A stretch of 64,000 nucleotides of DNA from Actinomadura latina NBRC 106108 (GTDB lineage: Bacteria; Actinomycetota; Actinomycetes; Streptosporangiales; Streptosporangiaceae): NCBI RefSeq assembly GCF_001552195.1, contig NZ_BCQS01000005.1, positions 558,001 through 622,000 on the forward strand, in the 5' to 3' direction. This document shows positions 53,173 to 62,895 of the stretch, in pieces. The translations under genes and the position numbers were made by a program. The notes under the pieces were generated by a model. That model had not been told where the DNA came from, searched no databases, and was given only the letters and a program-made list of their open reading frames with translations. Numbering within the stretch: the stretch's first letter is position 1; every line of letters begins with the position of its first letter.

Positions 53173-54108
53173 TCAGGCGTCCCGCCCCGCCTCCTCCGCG
53201 ATCAGCGCGAGGGCGCGTTCGACCAGGTCGGAGGCATCGTAGGGCAACCACCGGACGCGCGGGTCGCGGCGGAACCACGACTCCTGGCGGCGGGCGAAGC
53301 GCCGGGTCGCCCGGACGGTCTCCTCCTTGGCCCGCTCCTCCGTCCACTCCCCCGCGAGGAAGCGGAGCACCTGCGCGTAGCCGAGGGCGCGCCCGGCGGT
53401 CAGGCCGTCCCGCAGGCCGCGCTTCTCCAGGTCGCGGACCTCGCCGACCAGTCCCGCGTCCCACATCCGCTCGACGCGCAGCGCGATGCGCTCGTCCAGC
53501 GCCTCGCGGGGCACGCTCAGCCCGATCTGCACGGCCGAGCCGTAGCGGTACCGGTGCTCGGGCAGCGTCGCGGAGAACGGGCGGCCGGTGATCTCGACGA
53601 CCTCCAGGGCGCGGACGATCCGGCGCCCGTTGCTCGGCAGGATCGCGTCCGCGGCGGCGGGATCGAGCCCGCGCAGCCGCTCGTGCAGCGGGCCGCTGCC
53701 GGCCCGCGCCAGCTCCTCCTCCAGGCGCGCCCGGACGGCCGGGTCCGTCCCGGGGAACTCCAGGTGGTCGAGCGCCGCCCGCACGTACAGGCCCGACCCG
53801 CCGACCAGCACCGGCAGCCGCCCCCGGCCCCGGACGTCCGCGATCGCCGCCGCGCCGAGCCGCTGGTACTCGGCGACGCTGGCCGTCTCCGCCACGTCCC
53901 AGACGTCCAGCAGATGGTGCGGGACGCCGCGCATCTCGGCCGCGGAGAGCTTCGCCGTGCCGATGTCCATGCCGCGGTAGAGCTGCATCGAGTCGGCGTT
54001 GACGGCCTCGCCGTCCAGCCGGAGCGCCAGCTCGACGGCGAGATCGGACTTCCCGGCGGCCGTCGCCCCGACGACGGCTATCACATAAGGAGCATCAGGT
54101 GAGGTCAC
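53173..54108 (-). CDS. miaA: tRNA dimethylallyltransferase MiaA
   Basis: MiaA adds an isopentenyl group to A37 of tRNAs reading UNN codons; MiaB then methylthiolates it. The 311-residue protein has P-loop GATAAGKSDLAVELA near 12, the DSMQLYRGMDIGTAK substrate segment near 38, GGSGLYVRAALD near 100, and the C-terminal TRRFARRQESWFRRD. GTG 54108 gives the normal length; an upstream in-frame extension is not MiaA-like. miaB lies 1.1 kb upstream on the same strand, so both modification steps are clustered. Confidence 0.96.
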   Translation of the reverse strand: MTSPDAPYVIAVVGATAAGKSDLAVELALRLDGEAVNADSMQLYRGMDIGTAKLSAAEMRGVPHHLLDVWDVAETASVAEYQRLGAAAIADVRGRGRLPVLVGGSGLYVRAALDHLEFPGTDPAVRARLEEELARAGSGPLHERLRGLDPAAADAILPSNGRRIVRALEVVEITGRPFSATLPEHRYRYGSAVQIGLSVPREALDERIALRVERMWDAGLVGEVRDLEKRGLRDGLTAGRALGYAQVLRFLAGEWTEERAKEETVRATRRFARRQESWFRRDPRVRWLPYDASDLVERALALIAEEAGRDA

Positions 54109-54212
54109 GGGATTGATTGTGGCAACAGAACGGGTATGGCCGGGTTGCACGGACGGTGCCGCGCGATCCACGCGCCGCACCGATCGAGACGACGCTTCCG
54201 GGGGGATCGGGA

Positions 54213-54503
54213 ATGTCCATCGTCGACAAGGTCAAGCAGATGCTGGGGCAGCATTCCGACAAGGCCAAGCAGGGAGTGGAGCGGGCCGGCGACATGTTCG
54301 ACCAGCGCACCGGCGGCAAGCACGCCGACAAGGTCGACAAGGCCCAGGATAAGGCCGGCGACTACATCGAGCGCGAAGGCGGCCGGAGCGGCACGACCGG
54401 CCAGGAGGGCACGGGACCGGGCGGCGGCACCGGCCTCGGCGGGCAGGCCGGCCAGGGCCGTGACACGGGCCTGGGCGACGAGCCCGGCGGCCGGACGCCC
54501 TAG
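54213..54503 (+). CDS. MT0933-like antitoxin protein
   Basis: The 96-residue, highly charged protein starts with SIVDKVKQMLGQHSDKAKQG and continues with ERAGDMFDQRTGGKHADKVDKAQDKAGDYI, the pattern of the small actinobacterial MT0933-like antitoxin family. The last 35 residues are Gly/Thr-rich and disordered. Family members are labelled antitoxins by association; no toxin gene is adjacent here, and the neighbours are miaA (divergent) and the extradiol-like gene (convergent, four-base overlap). GGGGGGATC precedes the ATG. Confidence 0.75.
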   Translation: MSIVDKVKQMLGQHSDKAKQGVERAGDMFDQRTGGKHADKVDKAQDKAGDYIEREGGRSGTTGQEGTGPGGGTGLGGQAGQGRDTGLGDEPGGRTP

Positions 54504-55210
54504 CCTCGGCAGCCGCTCCGCGACCAGGACGCCGCGAAGTAGCCGACGCCGTACGGCGCCTCGTCGGCGAGCAACTCGCCCGTGAGACCGGGCGTGTCCC
54601 CGGCCGCGCCGGCGAGCACCTGCCACGCCGCACGCCCGGCCGCCTGGACGTCCCGCGAGACGTCGGGATCCAAGGCGGCCAGGGCGGCGGTGTCGACGGC
54701 GGCGAGCGCGCGCGCCACGCGCTCGTCGTGGGGGCGCGCGCGCACATCGAGATAGCCCGGTGCCTTTTCCGAGCGGCACGCCGACCCGTCGCCCATCACC
54801 AGCAGCGCGACATCGCCCGCCGCCTTGGCCAACTCCCGGCCCAGTGCCAGGCAGGCTTCCGGTTCGGAGTCGAACGCCACGGCCTGGTAGCGCGCGCCTG
54901 CGGCGATCTCCTGCCGTTCCAGGAGCCAGCGTCCGATCGTCAGGGACAGCGGGAGTGCCTCAGCGCCGTCCCTGGGGTCGGCGGGGCTCGTCCAGCCGAG
55001 GCCGTAGGGCCTGAGGGACGCGTAGGCGTCCGGGCCGTACGCCCGCGTCCGCGCCCCGCCGCCCACCACGACCAGCACGTCCGCGCCCGCCAGGCGGCCG
55101 GCAGCGCTGTCGCAGGCGGCGCGCAGGCCGTCGAGCTCCGGCGCCGCCTCCCCCGCCATCTCCGGTACGAGGACGGGCGGATGCGGGCACACCGCCGCCG
55201 CTACGAGCAC
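54500..55210 (-). CDS. class III extradiol dioxygenase (LigB-like) domain protein
   Basis: The 236-residue protein lies next to miaB in many actinobacteria. The fold markers are AAAVCPHPPVLVPEMAG at 4-20 (His at 10), VLVVVGGGARTRAYGP near 50, and LLVMGDGSACRSEKAPGYLDVRA near 135-157. True extradiol enzymes use two His and one Glu for Fe(II). Only the first His is clearly kept, so ring cleavage is doubtful. GGAGGAGG precedes the GTG, a strong ribosome site. The substrate or role in tRNA modification context is unknown. The stop overlaps the antitoxin gene by four bases. Confidence 0.8.
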   Translation of the reverse strand: MLVAAAVCPHPPVLVPEMAGEAAPELDGLRAACDSAAGRLAGADVLVVVGGGARTRAYGPDAYASLRPYGLGWTSPADPRDGAEALPLSLTIGRWLLERQEIAAGARYQAVAFDSEPEACLALGRELAKAAGDVALLVMGDGSACRSEKAPGYLDVRARPHDERVARALAAVDTAALAALDPDVSRDVQAAGRAAWQVLAGAAGDTPGLTGELLADEAPYGVGYFAASWSRSGCRG

Positions 55211-55252
55211 ACTGCCTCCTCCGGGACCGGACCCGCCGCGCGAACCGGTGTC

Positions 55253-56785
55253 TCAGGAACACCCCTGGACCGGGGACGCCGGCTGGGCGGGGCGCCCGAT
55301 CGACGGCATGCCCAGCGAGACGCCCTTCTGGCCGGCGTCCCGGCCCTGGCGGGCTTCCCAGGCGTCGCCCGCCCGCGTCCGGCGGACGTCCAGCACGGGC
55401 TTGTCCGCCACCAGGTGGTGCGGCGCCGCGTAGGTGACCTCGACCGTGACCATGTCTCCGGACCGGACCGGCACGTCAGGCGCGGTGAAGTGGACCAGGC
55501 GGTTGTCGCGCGCGCGGCCCGACAGCCGGCGGGTCGCCTCGTCCTTGCGCCCCTCGCCCTCGGCGACCAGGACCTCCAGGGTGCGGCCGAGCTGCTTCTT
55601 GTTCTCCGCCCAGGAGATCTCCTCCTGCAGCGCGACGAGCCGCTCGTACCGCTCCTGGACGACCTCCTTCGGGAGCTGGCCGTCCATGGTCGCGGCCGGG
55701 GTGCCCGGACGCTTGGAGTACTGGAACGTGAACGCCGACGAGAACCGCGCCTCCCGCACCACGTGCAGGGTCTCCTCGAAGTCGGCCTCGGTCTCGCCGG
55801 GGAACCCCACGATGATGTCGGTGGTGATCGCCGCGTCCGGGATCGCGGCCCGGACCTTCTCGATGATCCCGAGGTAGCGCTCCTGCCGGTACGACCGGCG
55901 CATCGCGCGCAGCACCGCGTCCGAACCGGACTGCAGCGGCATGTGCAGCGACGGTGTCACGTTCGGCGTCTCGGCCATCGCGGCGATGACGTCGTCGGTG
56001 AAGTCCTTGGGGTGCGGCGAGGTGAACCGGACCCGCTCCAGGCCCTCCACGTCCCCGCACGCGCGCAGCAGGCCCGCGAACGCCGACTGGCCGCCCTCCG
56101 TCATCGCCCGCACCTCGCCGGGCGCCGCGGCCAGGGCACCGAAGCCCGAGCCGTAGGCGTTGACGTTCTGCCCCAGCAGGGTGACCTCCAGGACGCCCTC
56201 CGCGACGAGCGCCTCCACCTCGGCGAGGATCTCCCCCGGACGGCGGTCCTTCTCCTTGCCGCGCAGGGACGGGACGATGCAGAACGTGCACGTGTTGTTG
56301 CACCCGACGGAGATCGACACCCACGCCGCGTAGGGCGACTCCCGGCGCGTCGGCAGCGTCGACGGGAAGGTCACCAGCGACTCTTCGATCTCGACCTGCG
56401 CCTCGCTCTGCACGCGAGCCCGTTCCAGCAGCGCCGGCAGCGACCCGATGTTGTGGGTGCCGAACACGACGTCCACCCACGGGGCGCGCTTGACGATGGT
56501 GTCGCGGTCCTTCTGCGCGAGGCAGCCACCGACGGCGATCTGCATGCCCGGATGGCCGTCCTTGACCGGCCGCAGATGGCCGAGGTTTCCGTAGAGCCGG
56601 TTGTCGGCGTTCTCCCGCACCGCGCAGGTGTTGAACACCACCACGTCGGGCTCGGCGTCCTCCGCGCGGACGTACCCGGCCGACTCCAGCAGCCCGGACA
56701 GCCGCTCGGAGTCGTGAACGTTCATCTGGCACCCGTAGGTACGGATCTCGTACGTACGGGGGGCCGTCTCCATTGGCGCACTCAT
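55253..56785 (-). CDS. miaB: tRNA-2-methylthio-N6-dimethylallyladenosine synthase MiaB
   Basis: MiaB is a radical-SAM methylthiotransferase acting on i6A37 made by MiaA. The 510-residue protein has the N-terminal cluster cysteines (TYGCQMN, NTCAVR, GGCLAQ), the radical-SAM motif CNNTCTFC near 170, and a C-terminal TRAM RNA-binding domain (about 380-450). A C-terminal tail of about 45 residues beyond TRAM is Gly/Arg-rich. ATG 56785 or 56773 may be used; neither has a clear ribosome site. It diverges from the gluABCD operon. Confidence 0.97.
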   Translation of the reverse strand: MSAPMETAPRTYEIRTYGCQMNVHDSERLSGLLESAGYVRAEDAEPDVVVFNTCAVRENADNRLYGNLGHLRPVKDGHPGMQIAVGGCLAQKDRDTIVKRAPWVDVVFGTHNIGSLPALLERARVQSEAQVEIEESLVTFPSTLPTRRESPYAAWVSISVGCNNTCTFCIVPSLRGKEKDRRPGEILAEVEALVAEGVLEVTLLGQNVNAYGSGFGALAAAPGEVRAMTEGGQSAFAGLLRACGDVEGLERVRFTSPHPKDFTDDVIAAMAETPNVTPSLHMPLQSGSDAVLRAMRRSYRQERYLGIIEKVRAAIPDAAITTDIIVGFPGETEADFEETLHVVREARFSSAFTFQYSKRPGTPAATMDGQLPKEVVQERYERLVALQEEISWAENKKQLGRTLEVLVAEGEGRKDEATRRLSGRARDNRLVHFTAPDVPVRSGDMVTVEVTYAAPHHLVADKPVLDVRRTRAGDAWEARQGRDAGQKGVSLGMPSIGRPAQPASPVQGCS

Positions 56786-56975
56786 GACGGTAACCAAGGG
56801 TACGGGCCCGGCGCGCCGCGATCGAACGCCCGCGCGGAACGCCGCGCCGGAACACGCGGCACGCCGCCCCGACCAGGCCCGATGATCATTCTCCGCGACG
56901 GCGGACCCCGTCCGACGTGGGGAGTCGTGATCGTATCGGTACCGCGCGGCGACTTCCGCGAATCTGACCATGACG

Positions 56976-56981
56976 TAAAGT
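56976..56981 (+). promoter_or_regulatory. -10 box of gluA, probable leaderless promoter
   Basis: TAAAGT begins 14 bases before the ATG at 56990, with TTCCGC 16 bases upstream as a poor -35. No ribosome site is visible. Confidence 0.45.
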
Positions 56982-56989
56982 CCGACCGC

Positions 56990-57805
56990 ATGACGGACAG
57001 CGAAGACGGGCTCGACCTCACCAAGGACGAGCCGGAGGACTCCGTTCCGGAGCCGGCCACCGCTGGCGGCCGGCCCCTCGTCGTGGTGGAGAACGTCAAC
57101 AAGCACTTCGGCGAGCTGCACGTCCTCAAGGACATCAACCTCACCGTGGACTCCGGCGAGGTGGTCGTCGTCATCGGCCCGTCCGGCGGCGGCAAGTCGA
57201 CCCTGTGCCGGTCGATCAACCGGCTGGAGCCCATCGACGGGGGGAAGATCCTCGTGGACGGCAAGGAACTGCCCAAGGAGGGCAAGGAGCTGGCGAAGCT
57301 CCGCGCCGACGTCGGGATGGTGTTCCAGTCGTTCAACCTGTTCGCCCACAAGACGATCCTGGAGAACGTCACGCTCGGGCCGGTGAAGGTCCGCAAGCAG
57401 GGCCGGGCCGAATCGCAGAAGCGCGCGATGGAACTGCTCGACCGGGTCGGCATCGCCAACCAGGCCGGCAAGTACCCGGCGCAGCTGTCCGGCGGGCAGC
57501 AGCAGCGGGCGGCGATCGCGCGCTCCCTCGCGATGAAGCCCAAGGTCATGCTCTTCGACGAGCCGACCTCGGCACTGGACTCCGAGATGGTCAACGAGGT
57601 GCTGGACGTCATGACGGGGCTGGCCCGCGAGGGCATGACGATGATCGTCGTCACGCACGAGATGGGGTTCGCGCGCCGGGCCGCCCAGAAGGTCGTGTTC
57701 ATGGCCGACGGCCAGATCGTCGAGGAGAACACCCCTGACGAGTTCTTCACCAATGCGCGCACCGACCGCGCGAAGGACTTCCTTTCCAAGATCCTCACGC
57801 ACTGA
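56990..57805 (+). CDS. gluA: glutamate/amino-acid ABC transporter ATPase
   Basis: In this 271-residue polar-amino-acid importer ATPase an acidic 28-residue leader precedes the domain. Walker A is [13 protein letters not shown] near 63, the Q-loop [10 protein letters not shown] is near 112, signature [17 protein letters not shown] is near 165, Walker [15 protein letters not shown] is near 188 and the H-loop is [10 protein letters not shown]. It powers the GluBCD importer. The order gluABCD downstream of miaB is that of Corynebacterium glutamate uptake systems and Streptomyces. The start follows a -10 box closely, suggesting a leaderless mRNA. Confidence 0.95.
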   Translation: MTDSEDGLDLTKDEPEDSVPEPATAGGRPLVVVENVNKHFGELHVLKDINLTVDSGEVVVVIGPSGGGKSTLCRSINRLEPIDGGKILVDGKELPKEGKELAKLRADVGMVFQSFNLFAHKTILENVTLGPVKVRKQGRAESQKRAMELLDRVGIANQAGKYPAQLSGGQQQRAAIARSLAMKPKVMLFDEPTSALDSEMVNEVLDVMTGLAREGMTMIVVTHEMGFARRAAQKVVFMADGQIVEENTPDEFFTNARTDRAKDFLSKILTH

Positions 57806-57844
57806 GCCGCGGGGCTCCGGCAGAGAGCAGAGGTAGGACGAGAA

Positions 57845-58714
57845 ATGCGAGTACGTCGTTTCGGCGCCCTCATCGGGGCGGGGATGGCGCTGTCCCTGGC
57901 GCTCAGCGCGTGTGGCAGCGACACCGAGAAGACCGAGGCCAAGACGGTCGTCCAGAAGGCCAAGGACGACAAGAAGCTGACCATCGGCATCAAGTTCGAC
58001 CAGCCGGCGCTGGGCCTGAAGAAGCCCGACGGCACCTTCGACGGCTTCGACGTCGACGTCGCCAAGTACATCGCGCAGAAGCTGGGCGTCCCCGAGAACG
58101 GCATCACGTTCAAGGAGACGACCTCCGCGAACCGCGAGTCGTTCATCGGCGGCGGGCAGGTCGACCTCGTGGTCGCCACCTACTCCATCACCGAGGCGCG
58201 CAAGAAGCAGGTGACCTTCGGCGGTCCCTACTACGTCGCGCACCAGGACACGATGGTGAACGCCGACAACACCGCCATCAAGAAGACCGCCGACCTCAAG
58301 GGCAAGAAGCTCTGCAAGGCGGCCGGGTCGAACTCCTTCCGCCGCATCACCGAGGGCCCGCCGGACGGCAAGCTCAACATCTCGGGCGTCAAGCTGGTGG
58401 ACGCCAGCAGCTACTCCGAGTGCGTGAGCAAGCTGAAGTCCGGCGCGCTGGACGCGGTGAGCACCGACGACCTGATCCTCGCCGGGTTCGCCAACCAGCA
58501 GAAGGGCTCCTTCAAGGTCATCAACGACCCCTTCACCGACGAGAAGTACGGCGTCGGCATCAAGAAGGGCGACACCGAGACCTGCGAGGCCGTCAACAAG
58601 GCCGTCAACGACATGTACTCCGACGGCACCGCCAAGACGCTGCTGGAGAAGCACTTCGCCGGCACCGGGCTGAAGCTCGTGACGACCGTCCCGCAGATGG
58701 AGGGCTGCTCCTGA
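57845..58714 (+). CDS. gluB: glutamate-binding lipoprotein
   Basis: The 289-residue SBP_bac_3 receptor has a lipoprotein signal [20 protein letters not shown] (Cys 23) followed by a GSD linker. Its two-lobed receptor has [20 protein letters not shown] near 45, [20 protein letters not shown] near 108, and [20 protein letters not shown] near 198. Two or three cysteines in the mature part could form a disulfide. AGGACGAG precedes the ATG. A large hairpin follows before gluC, probably protecting the receptor message. Confidence 0.95.
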   Translation: MRVRRFGALIGAGMALSLALSACGSDTEKTEAKTVVQKAKDDKKLTIGIKFDQPALGLKKPDGTFDGFDVDVAKYIAQKLGVPENGITFKETTSANRESFIGGGQVDLVVATYSITEARKKQVTFGGPYYVAHQDTMVNADNTAIKKTADLKGKKLCKAAGSNSFRRITEGPPDGKLNISGVKLVDASSYSECVSKLKSGALDAVSTDDLILAGFANQQKGSFKVINDPFTDEKYGVGIKKGDTETCEAVNKAVNDMYSDGTAKTLLEKHFAGTGLKLVTTVPQMEGCS

Positions 58715-58736
58715 TCCGGGGCCGCGTCTGAGGCCC

Positions 58737-58788
58737 GTCACGCCGGTGCGTCCCAGCGGGAGCGCTTCCCGGGACGCACCGGCGTGGC
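58737..58788 (+). promoter_or_regulatory. large intercistronic hairpin between gluB and gluC
   Basis: A stem of about 18 pairs (core CGCCGGTGCGTCCC / GGGACGCACCGGCG, arms 58737-58754 and 58771-58788) with a 16-base loop. It would act as a partial terminator or 3' stabiliser so that the receptor is made in excess over the permeases. The rest of the 206-bp gap holds repeated GACGGCG motifs and no gene. Confidence 0.7.
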
Positions 58789-58920
58789 CTGACGGCGCCG
58801 GGCTCCGGCCGGACGGCGTCCGCCTCCGGCCCGACGGCGCGGGCCGACGCCCCGGACCGACAGCCGGCGGACAGACCGCGCCGGCCCGACACCGCTGGAA
58901 CGCCATGAAACAGCTGAGCA

Positions 58921-59604
58921 ATGTTTGACTTCAGCCCGTTCTTCGACAGCTTCGACGAGATCCTTCAGGGGTTCTGGGCGACGATCCGCCTGGCGGCCGC
59001 CGCCGGTGTGCTCTCCCTCATCATCGGCACGGTCCTGGCGAGCTTCCGCGTCGCCCCGGTCCCGGTGCTGCGCGGCTTCGGCACGGGCTACGTCAACATC
59101 GTCCGCAACACGCCGCTGACGCTGGTGCTGCTGATGTGCAGCCTCGGCCTCAACGACATCCTCGCGCTGAAGTTCTCCTCGGACTCGTCGGTCACCTACT
59201 ACTGGTGGGCCGTCCTCGGCCTGTCCGCGTACACCGGCGCCTTCGTCTGCGAGACGCTCCGGTCGGGGATCAACACCGTCCCGCTGGGGCAGGCGGAGGC
59301 GGCGCGGTCGATCGGCCTGACCTTCACCCAGTCGCTGCGCATGATCATCCTGCCGCAGGCGTTCCGCGCGATCATCGCGCCGATGGGCAGCGTCCTCATC
59401 GCCATGATCAAGAACACGACGGTCGCGGCGGCGGCGAGCTACGCCGAGGTCGCGCTGGTCACCAAGACGATCATCGACAAGCCCACGTTCGCCAACGGCG
59501 TCATCCCGCTGTTCCTCGGCGTGGCCGTCGGCTTCCTGATCCTCACCCTGCCGACCGGGTACTTCTTCGGCTGGCTGGCCAAGCGGATGGCGGTGGCCCG
59601 ATGA
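58921..59604 (+). CDS. gluC: glutamate ABC transporter permease GluC
   Basis: The 227-residue permease of the His/Glu/Gln/Arg family has about five helices. [15 protein letters not shown] near 60 and the EAA loop [24 protein letters not shown] near 123-146 are typical. It forms the channel with GluD. No strong ribosome site is seen before the ATG; GAGCA is the best. The stop overlaps the gluD ATG by four bases. Confidence 0.95.
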   Translation: MFDFSPFFDSFDEILQGFWATIRLAAAAGVLSLIIGTVLASFRVAPVPVLRGFGTGYVNIVRNTPLTLVLLMCSLGLNDILALKFSSDSSVTYYWWAVLGLSAYTGAFVCETLRSGINTVPLGQAEAARSIGLTFTQSLRMIILPQAFRAIIAPMGSVLIAMIKNTTVAAAASYAEVALVTKTIIDKPTFANGVIPLFLGVAVGFLILTLPTGYFFGWLAKRMAVAR

Positions 59605-60593
59605 GCAAGGAAGCGACAGTACTCTTCGACGTCCCGGGGCCGCGGGCGCGCGCGCGGAACACCCTCCTCACCGTCATCGTGACGGTGGTGCTCGCCGCCA
59701 TCTTCGCCGCGCTCATGTGGCGGCTGGCCGACAAGGGCCAGTTCGCGGAGAGGCTCTGGACGCCGTTCACCAAGTGGACGGTCTGGCGGCACCTGATCAT
59801 CCCCGGCCTGCTGAACACGCTGAAGGCCGCCGCGGTCGCGACCGTGCTGGCGCTGCTGTTCGGCGTCGTGTTCGGCCTGGCCCGGCTCTCCGACCACTGG
59901 TGGGTCCGGCTCCCGGCCGGGGCCGTCGTGGAGTTCTTCCGCGGCATCCCGCTGCTGATCCTGATCTTCCTGGCGTTCTTCGTCCCGAACAAGATCAGCC
60001 CGGAGATCGCCGAGTCGCAGTTCGGCCAGCTGCAGCGCGTCTCGGTCGACTACTTCTTCTCGGTCTTCGGCGTGGAGAGCAACGCCGGCGTGGTCACCGT
60101 GCCCGCGTTCGCCGCGGTCGTGTTCGGCCTCACCATGTACAACGGCGCGGTGCTCGCCGAGGTCGTCCGCGCGGGCGTCCTGTCGATCCCGAAGGGCCAG
60201 TCGGAGGCCGCCTACTCCATCGGGCTGCGCAAGAACGGCGTCATGCGGCTCGTCCTGCTGCCGCAGGCCATCACCGTGATGATGCCGGCGATCGTCAGCC
60301 AGATCGTCGTCCTGCTGAAGGACACCGCGCTCGGGTTCATCATCGCCTACCCCGAGCTGCTGCAGGCCGGCTTCAAGCAGGTGCCCGCCAACTACGAGAA
60401 CAACGTGCTGCAGGCCGGGATCGTGATCGCGGTCATCTACATCGCGATCAACATGTCCGTGAGCCGGCTGGCGACGGCACTGGAGGCGCGCAGCCGCCGG
60501 AGCCGCAAGACGCAGGCCGAGACCATGGGCACCGGCGGGGCGCCGCCCGTCGCCGGGGTCGGGGTCTCGCAGCAGTCCCTCCCGGCGATCTGA
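59601..60593 (+). CDS. gluD: glutamate ABC transporter permease GluD
   Basis: The 330-residue permease has an N-terminal cytoplasmic tail and five to six helices. EFFRGIPLLILIFLAFF near 112, the EAA loop EAAYSIGLRKNGVMRLVLLPQAITV near 200, and a C-terminal basic tail (RSRRSRKTQAE) with a Gly/Pro end are typical of GluD. It partners GluC. ATG lies inside the gluC stop. A 14-pair terminator follows the operon. Confidence 0.95.
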   Translation: MSKEATVLFDVPGPRARARNTLLTVIVTVVLAAIFAALMWRLADKGQFAERLWTPFTKWTVWRHLIIPGLLNTLKAAAVATVLALLFGVVFGLARLSDHWWVRLPAGAVVEFFRGIPLLILIFLAFFVPNKISPEIAESQFGQLQRVSVDYFFSVFGVESNAGVVTVPAFAAVVFGLTMYNGAVLAEVVRAGVLSIPKGQSEAAYSIGLRKNGVMRLVLLPQAITVMMPAIVSQIVVLLKDTALGFIIAYPELLQAGFKQVPANYENNVLQAGIVIAVIYIAINMSVSRLATALEARSRRSRKTQAETMGTGGAPPVAGVGVSQQSLPAI

Positions 60594-60612
60594 CCTCCTG
60601 GACGCCCGCATC

Positions 60613-60643
60613 GGGGGCGCCGCCGGTCTCCGGTGGCGCCCCC
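60613..60643 (+). terminator. terminator of the gluABCD operon
   Basis: GGGGGCGCCGCCGG (60613-60626) pairs with CCGGTGGCGCCCCC (60630-60643) with one G-U pair and a three-base loop. Confidence 0.8.
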
Positions 60644-60758
60644 GCCGCCGTCCGGGCGCACGTTACCGGCGAGTCTCCTGGTCGCCCCTTGTATCTTTCC
60701 GAAGTCAAACAGCCCGTCATGGCCCCAACCGATCCCCGTATGCGGGACGATTCCTGTT

Positions 60759-62789
60759 ATGACCGCTCGTGCGACCCTCCCCTACGGCTCCTGGCCCTCC
60801 CCCATTTCCGCCGCCGATGTCGCCCGCGCCCGGCTGCGCCTCAGTTTCCCCACCGTCGCGGGCGATGACGTGTGGTGGCAGGAGACCCGGCCCGAGGAGA
60901 ACGGGCGGACCACGGTCATCCACCTCAAGGGCGGGCATCGCACCGAGCTGCTGCAGGCGCCCTGGGACGCCCGTACCCGCGTCCACGAGTACGGAGGCCG
61001 GTCGTACCTGCCGATCCGCACCGCCGAGGGCTGGTCGGTCGTGTTCTCCAACTACGACGACCAGCGGCTCCACCGGCTCGACGAGGGCGACCCCAAGCCC
61101 TACCCGCTGACGCCCGTGCCGGCCGTCCCGGCGGGGCTGCGCTACGCCGACTACGTCCTGTCCCCGGACCGGACGGAGATCTGGTGCGTCTGCGAGGGGC
61201 ACATCGCCGCCCCGCCGGAGCCCGCCGAGGGCGAGGAGGGCGAGCCGCAGCCGCCGGCCGAGGAGCAGGCCGTCACCGGGATCCGGCGCGCCATCGTCGC
61301 CATCCCGCTGGACGGCCGCGCCGCCGAGGACGCCGGCGCCATCCGCGAGCTGGCCGCCGGCGCCCAGTTCTACGCGAACCCCGCCCCGTCGCCCGGCGGC
61401 GGGCACCTGGCGTGGGTGCAGTGGAACCACCCTCGCATGCCGTGGGACGGCACCGAGGTGCGCGTCGCGGCGATCGAGGACGGCGGCACCGTCGCGCCCC
61501 GGACCGTCAAGGGAGGGCTCAAGGAGTCGGCCCTCGCGCCGCTGTGGCGCGACGACGAGTCCCTGTACGTCATCTCCGACTGGCCCGGCTGGTGGAACAT
61601 CTACCAGGTCGGCCTGCACGGCGAGTCGCCGCAGGCGCTCTACCCGGCCGAGGAGGAGTTCGCCGACCCGCTGTGGCAGCTCGGCGGCATGCCGTACGCG
61701 CTGCTCGGCGACGGGCGCCTCGCCGTCCTGCACGGCGAGGGCGACAAGCGCCTCGGCGTCTACGACCCCGAGACGCTCGACCTCGTCGACCTGGAGGTCC
61801 CCTACGAGAACTGGGCGACGCAGCTGTCCGCGGACGGGACGACCGTCGTCGGCATCGGCGGCGGCCCCGACCTGCCGCCCTCGGTCGTCCGCGTCGACAC
61901 CACGACCGGGCGCGTCGAGGGGCTGCGCCGCGAGCTGGCCGAGCTGCCGGACGTCGCGTACCTGTCCAAGCCGCGTGCCGAACGCCTCGAAGGGCCGTTC
62001 GGACGTCCCGTCCACGCCTACGTGTTCCCGCCGACCAACCCGGAGGCCTCCGCGCCCGAGGGCGAGCTGCCGCCGTACGTGGTGTTCGTCCACGGCGGCC
62101 CGACCGGACGCGTCTCCAAGGTCCTCGACCTGGAACGGGCATACTTCACCAGCCGCGGCATCGGCGTCATCGACGTCAACTACGGCGGGTCCGCCGGGTA
62201 CGGCCGCGCCTACCGCGAACGGCTGCGCCGCCAGTGGGGCGTCGTCGACGTGGAGGACGCCATAGCCGCGGCCCAGGCCCTCGTGGACGGCGGCATAGCC
62301 GACCCGGCGCGGCTCGCGATCCGGGGCGGTTCCGCGGGCGGCTGGACGACGCTCGCCGCGATCACGCAGACCGGCCTGTTCAAGGCCGCCACGTCCTACT
62401 TCGGGATCAGCGACCTGCAGAGCTTCGCCGCGGCCACCCACGACTTCGAGTCGCACTACCTGTTCGGCCTCATCGGCCCGCTGCCCGGCTTCGAACGCGC
62501 CTACGAGGAGCGCTCCCCGCTGAGCCACGCCGACAAGACGGCTTGCCCCGTCCTGCTCCTGCAGGGCCTGAGCGACCCGATCGTCCCGCCGGACCAGTCC
62601 GAGCGTTTCGCGCTGGAACTGGCCGCCAAGAAGATGCCGTACGCCTACCTCACGTTCGAGGGCGAGTCGCACGGGTTCCGGAAGGCCGGCACGGTCATCC
62701 GCTGCCTGGAGGCGGAACTGGCCTTCTACGGCCAGACCCTCGGCTTCGAGCCCCGCAACGTGGAACCCATCAACCTCACCGTCGGCTGA
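60759..62789 (+). CDS. S9 family prolyl oligopeptidase / dipeptidyl-aminopeptidase
   Basis: In this 676-residue cytoplasmic peptidase residues 1-390 form a beta-propeller with WD-like blades (WVQWNHPRMPWDGTEV near 222). The C-terminal alpha/beta-hydrolase domain has the oxyanion segment VVFVHGGPTGR near 445, the nucleophile GGSAGGW near 525 (Ser), the acid LQGLSDPIVPP near 603 (Asp) and the His in FEGESHGF near 636. It cleaves short peptides, often after proline. No signal peptide. The start ATG has no clear ribosome site; GACGAT, one base off a -10 box, lies 13 bases before it. It is bounded by terminators on both sides. Confidence 0.93.
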   Translation: MTARATLPYGSWPSPISAADVARARLRLSFPTVAGDDVWWQETRPEENGRTTVIHLKGGHRTELLQAPWDARTRVHEYGGRSYLPIRTAEGWSVVFSNYDDQRLHRLDEGDPKPYPLTPVPAVPAGLRYADYVLSPDRTEIWCVCEGHIAAPPEPAEGEEGEPQPPAEEQAVTGIRRAIVAIPLDGRAAEDAGAIRELAAGAQFYANPAPSPGGGHLAWVQWNHPRMPWDGTEVRVAAIEDGGTVAPRTVKGGLKESALAPLWRDDESLYVISDWPGWWNIYQVGLHGESPQALYPAEEEFADPLWQLGGMPYALLGDGRLAVLHGEGDKRLGVYDPETLDLVDLEVPYENWATQLSADGTTVVGIGGGPDLPPSVVRVDTTTGRVEGLRRELAELPDVAYLSKPRAERLEGPFGRPVHAYVFPPTNPEASAPEGELPPYVVFVHGGPTGRVSKVLDLERAYFTSRGIGVIDVNYGGSAGYGRAYRERLRRQWGVVDVEDAIAAAQALVDGGIADPARLAIRGGSAGGWTTLAAITQTGLFKAATSYFGISDLQSFAAATHDFESHYLFGLIGPLPGFERAYEERSPLSHADKTACPVLLLQGLSDPIVPPDQSERFALELAAKKMPYAYLTFEGESHGFRKAGTVIRCLEAELAFYGQTLGFEPRNVEPINLTVG

Positions 62790-62794
62790 CCCCC

Positions 62795-62822
62795 GGCCCG
62801 TCCGCTTCCCGGCGGACGGGCC
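62795..62822 (+). terminator. terminator after the S9 peptidase gene
   Basis: GGCCCGTCCGC / GCGGACGGGCC, 11 pairs with a six-base loop, beginning five bases after the stop. Confidence 0.8.
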
Positions 62823-62824
62823 CT

Positions 62825-62886
62825 CAGCGGGCTCGGCCGGCTCGGTCGGCTCAGCGGGCTCGGACGGCTCAGCGGGCTCGGCCGGC

Positions 62887-62895
<9 letters not shown>
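62825..62895 (-). repeat. 18-bp tandem repeat spanning the rny stop
   Basis: Three 18-base units CAGCGGGCTCGG(C/A)CGGCT (62825-62842, 62852-62869, 62870-62887), one half unit (62843-62851) and a final partial unit. Each full unit carries TGA on the minus strand; the rny stop is complement 62887-62889. Confidence 0.85.
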
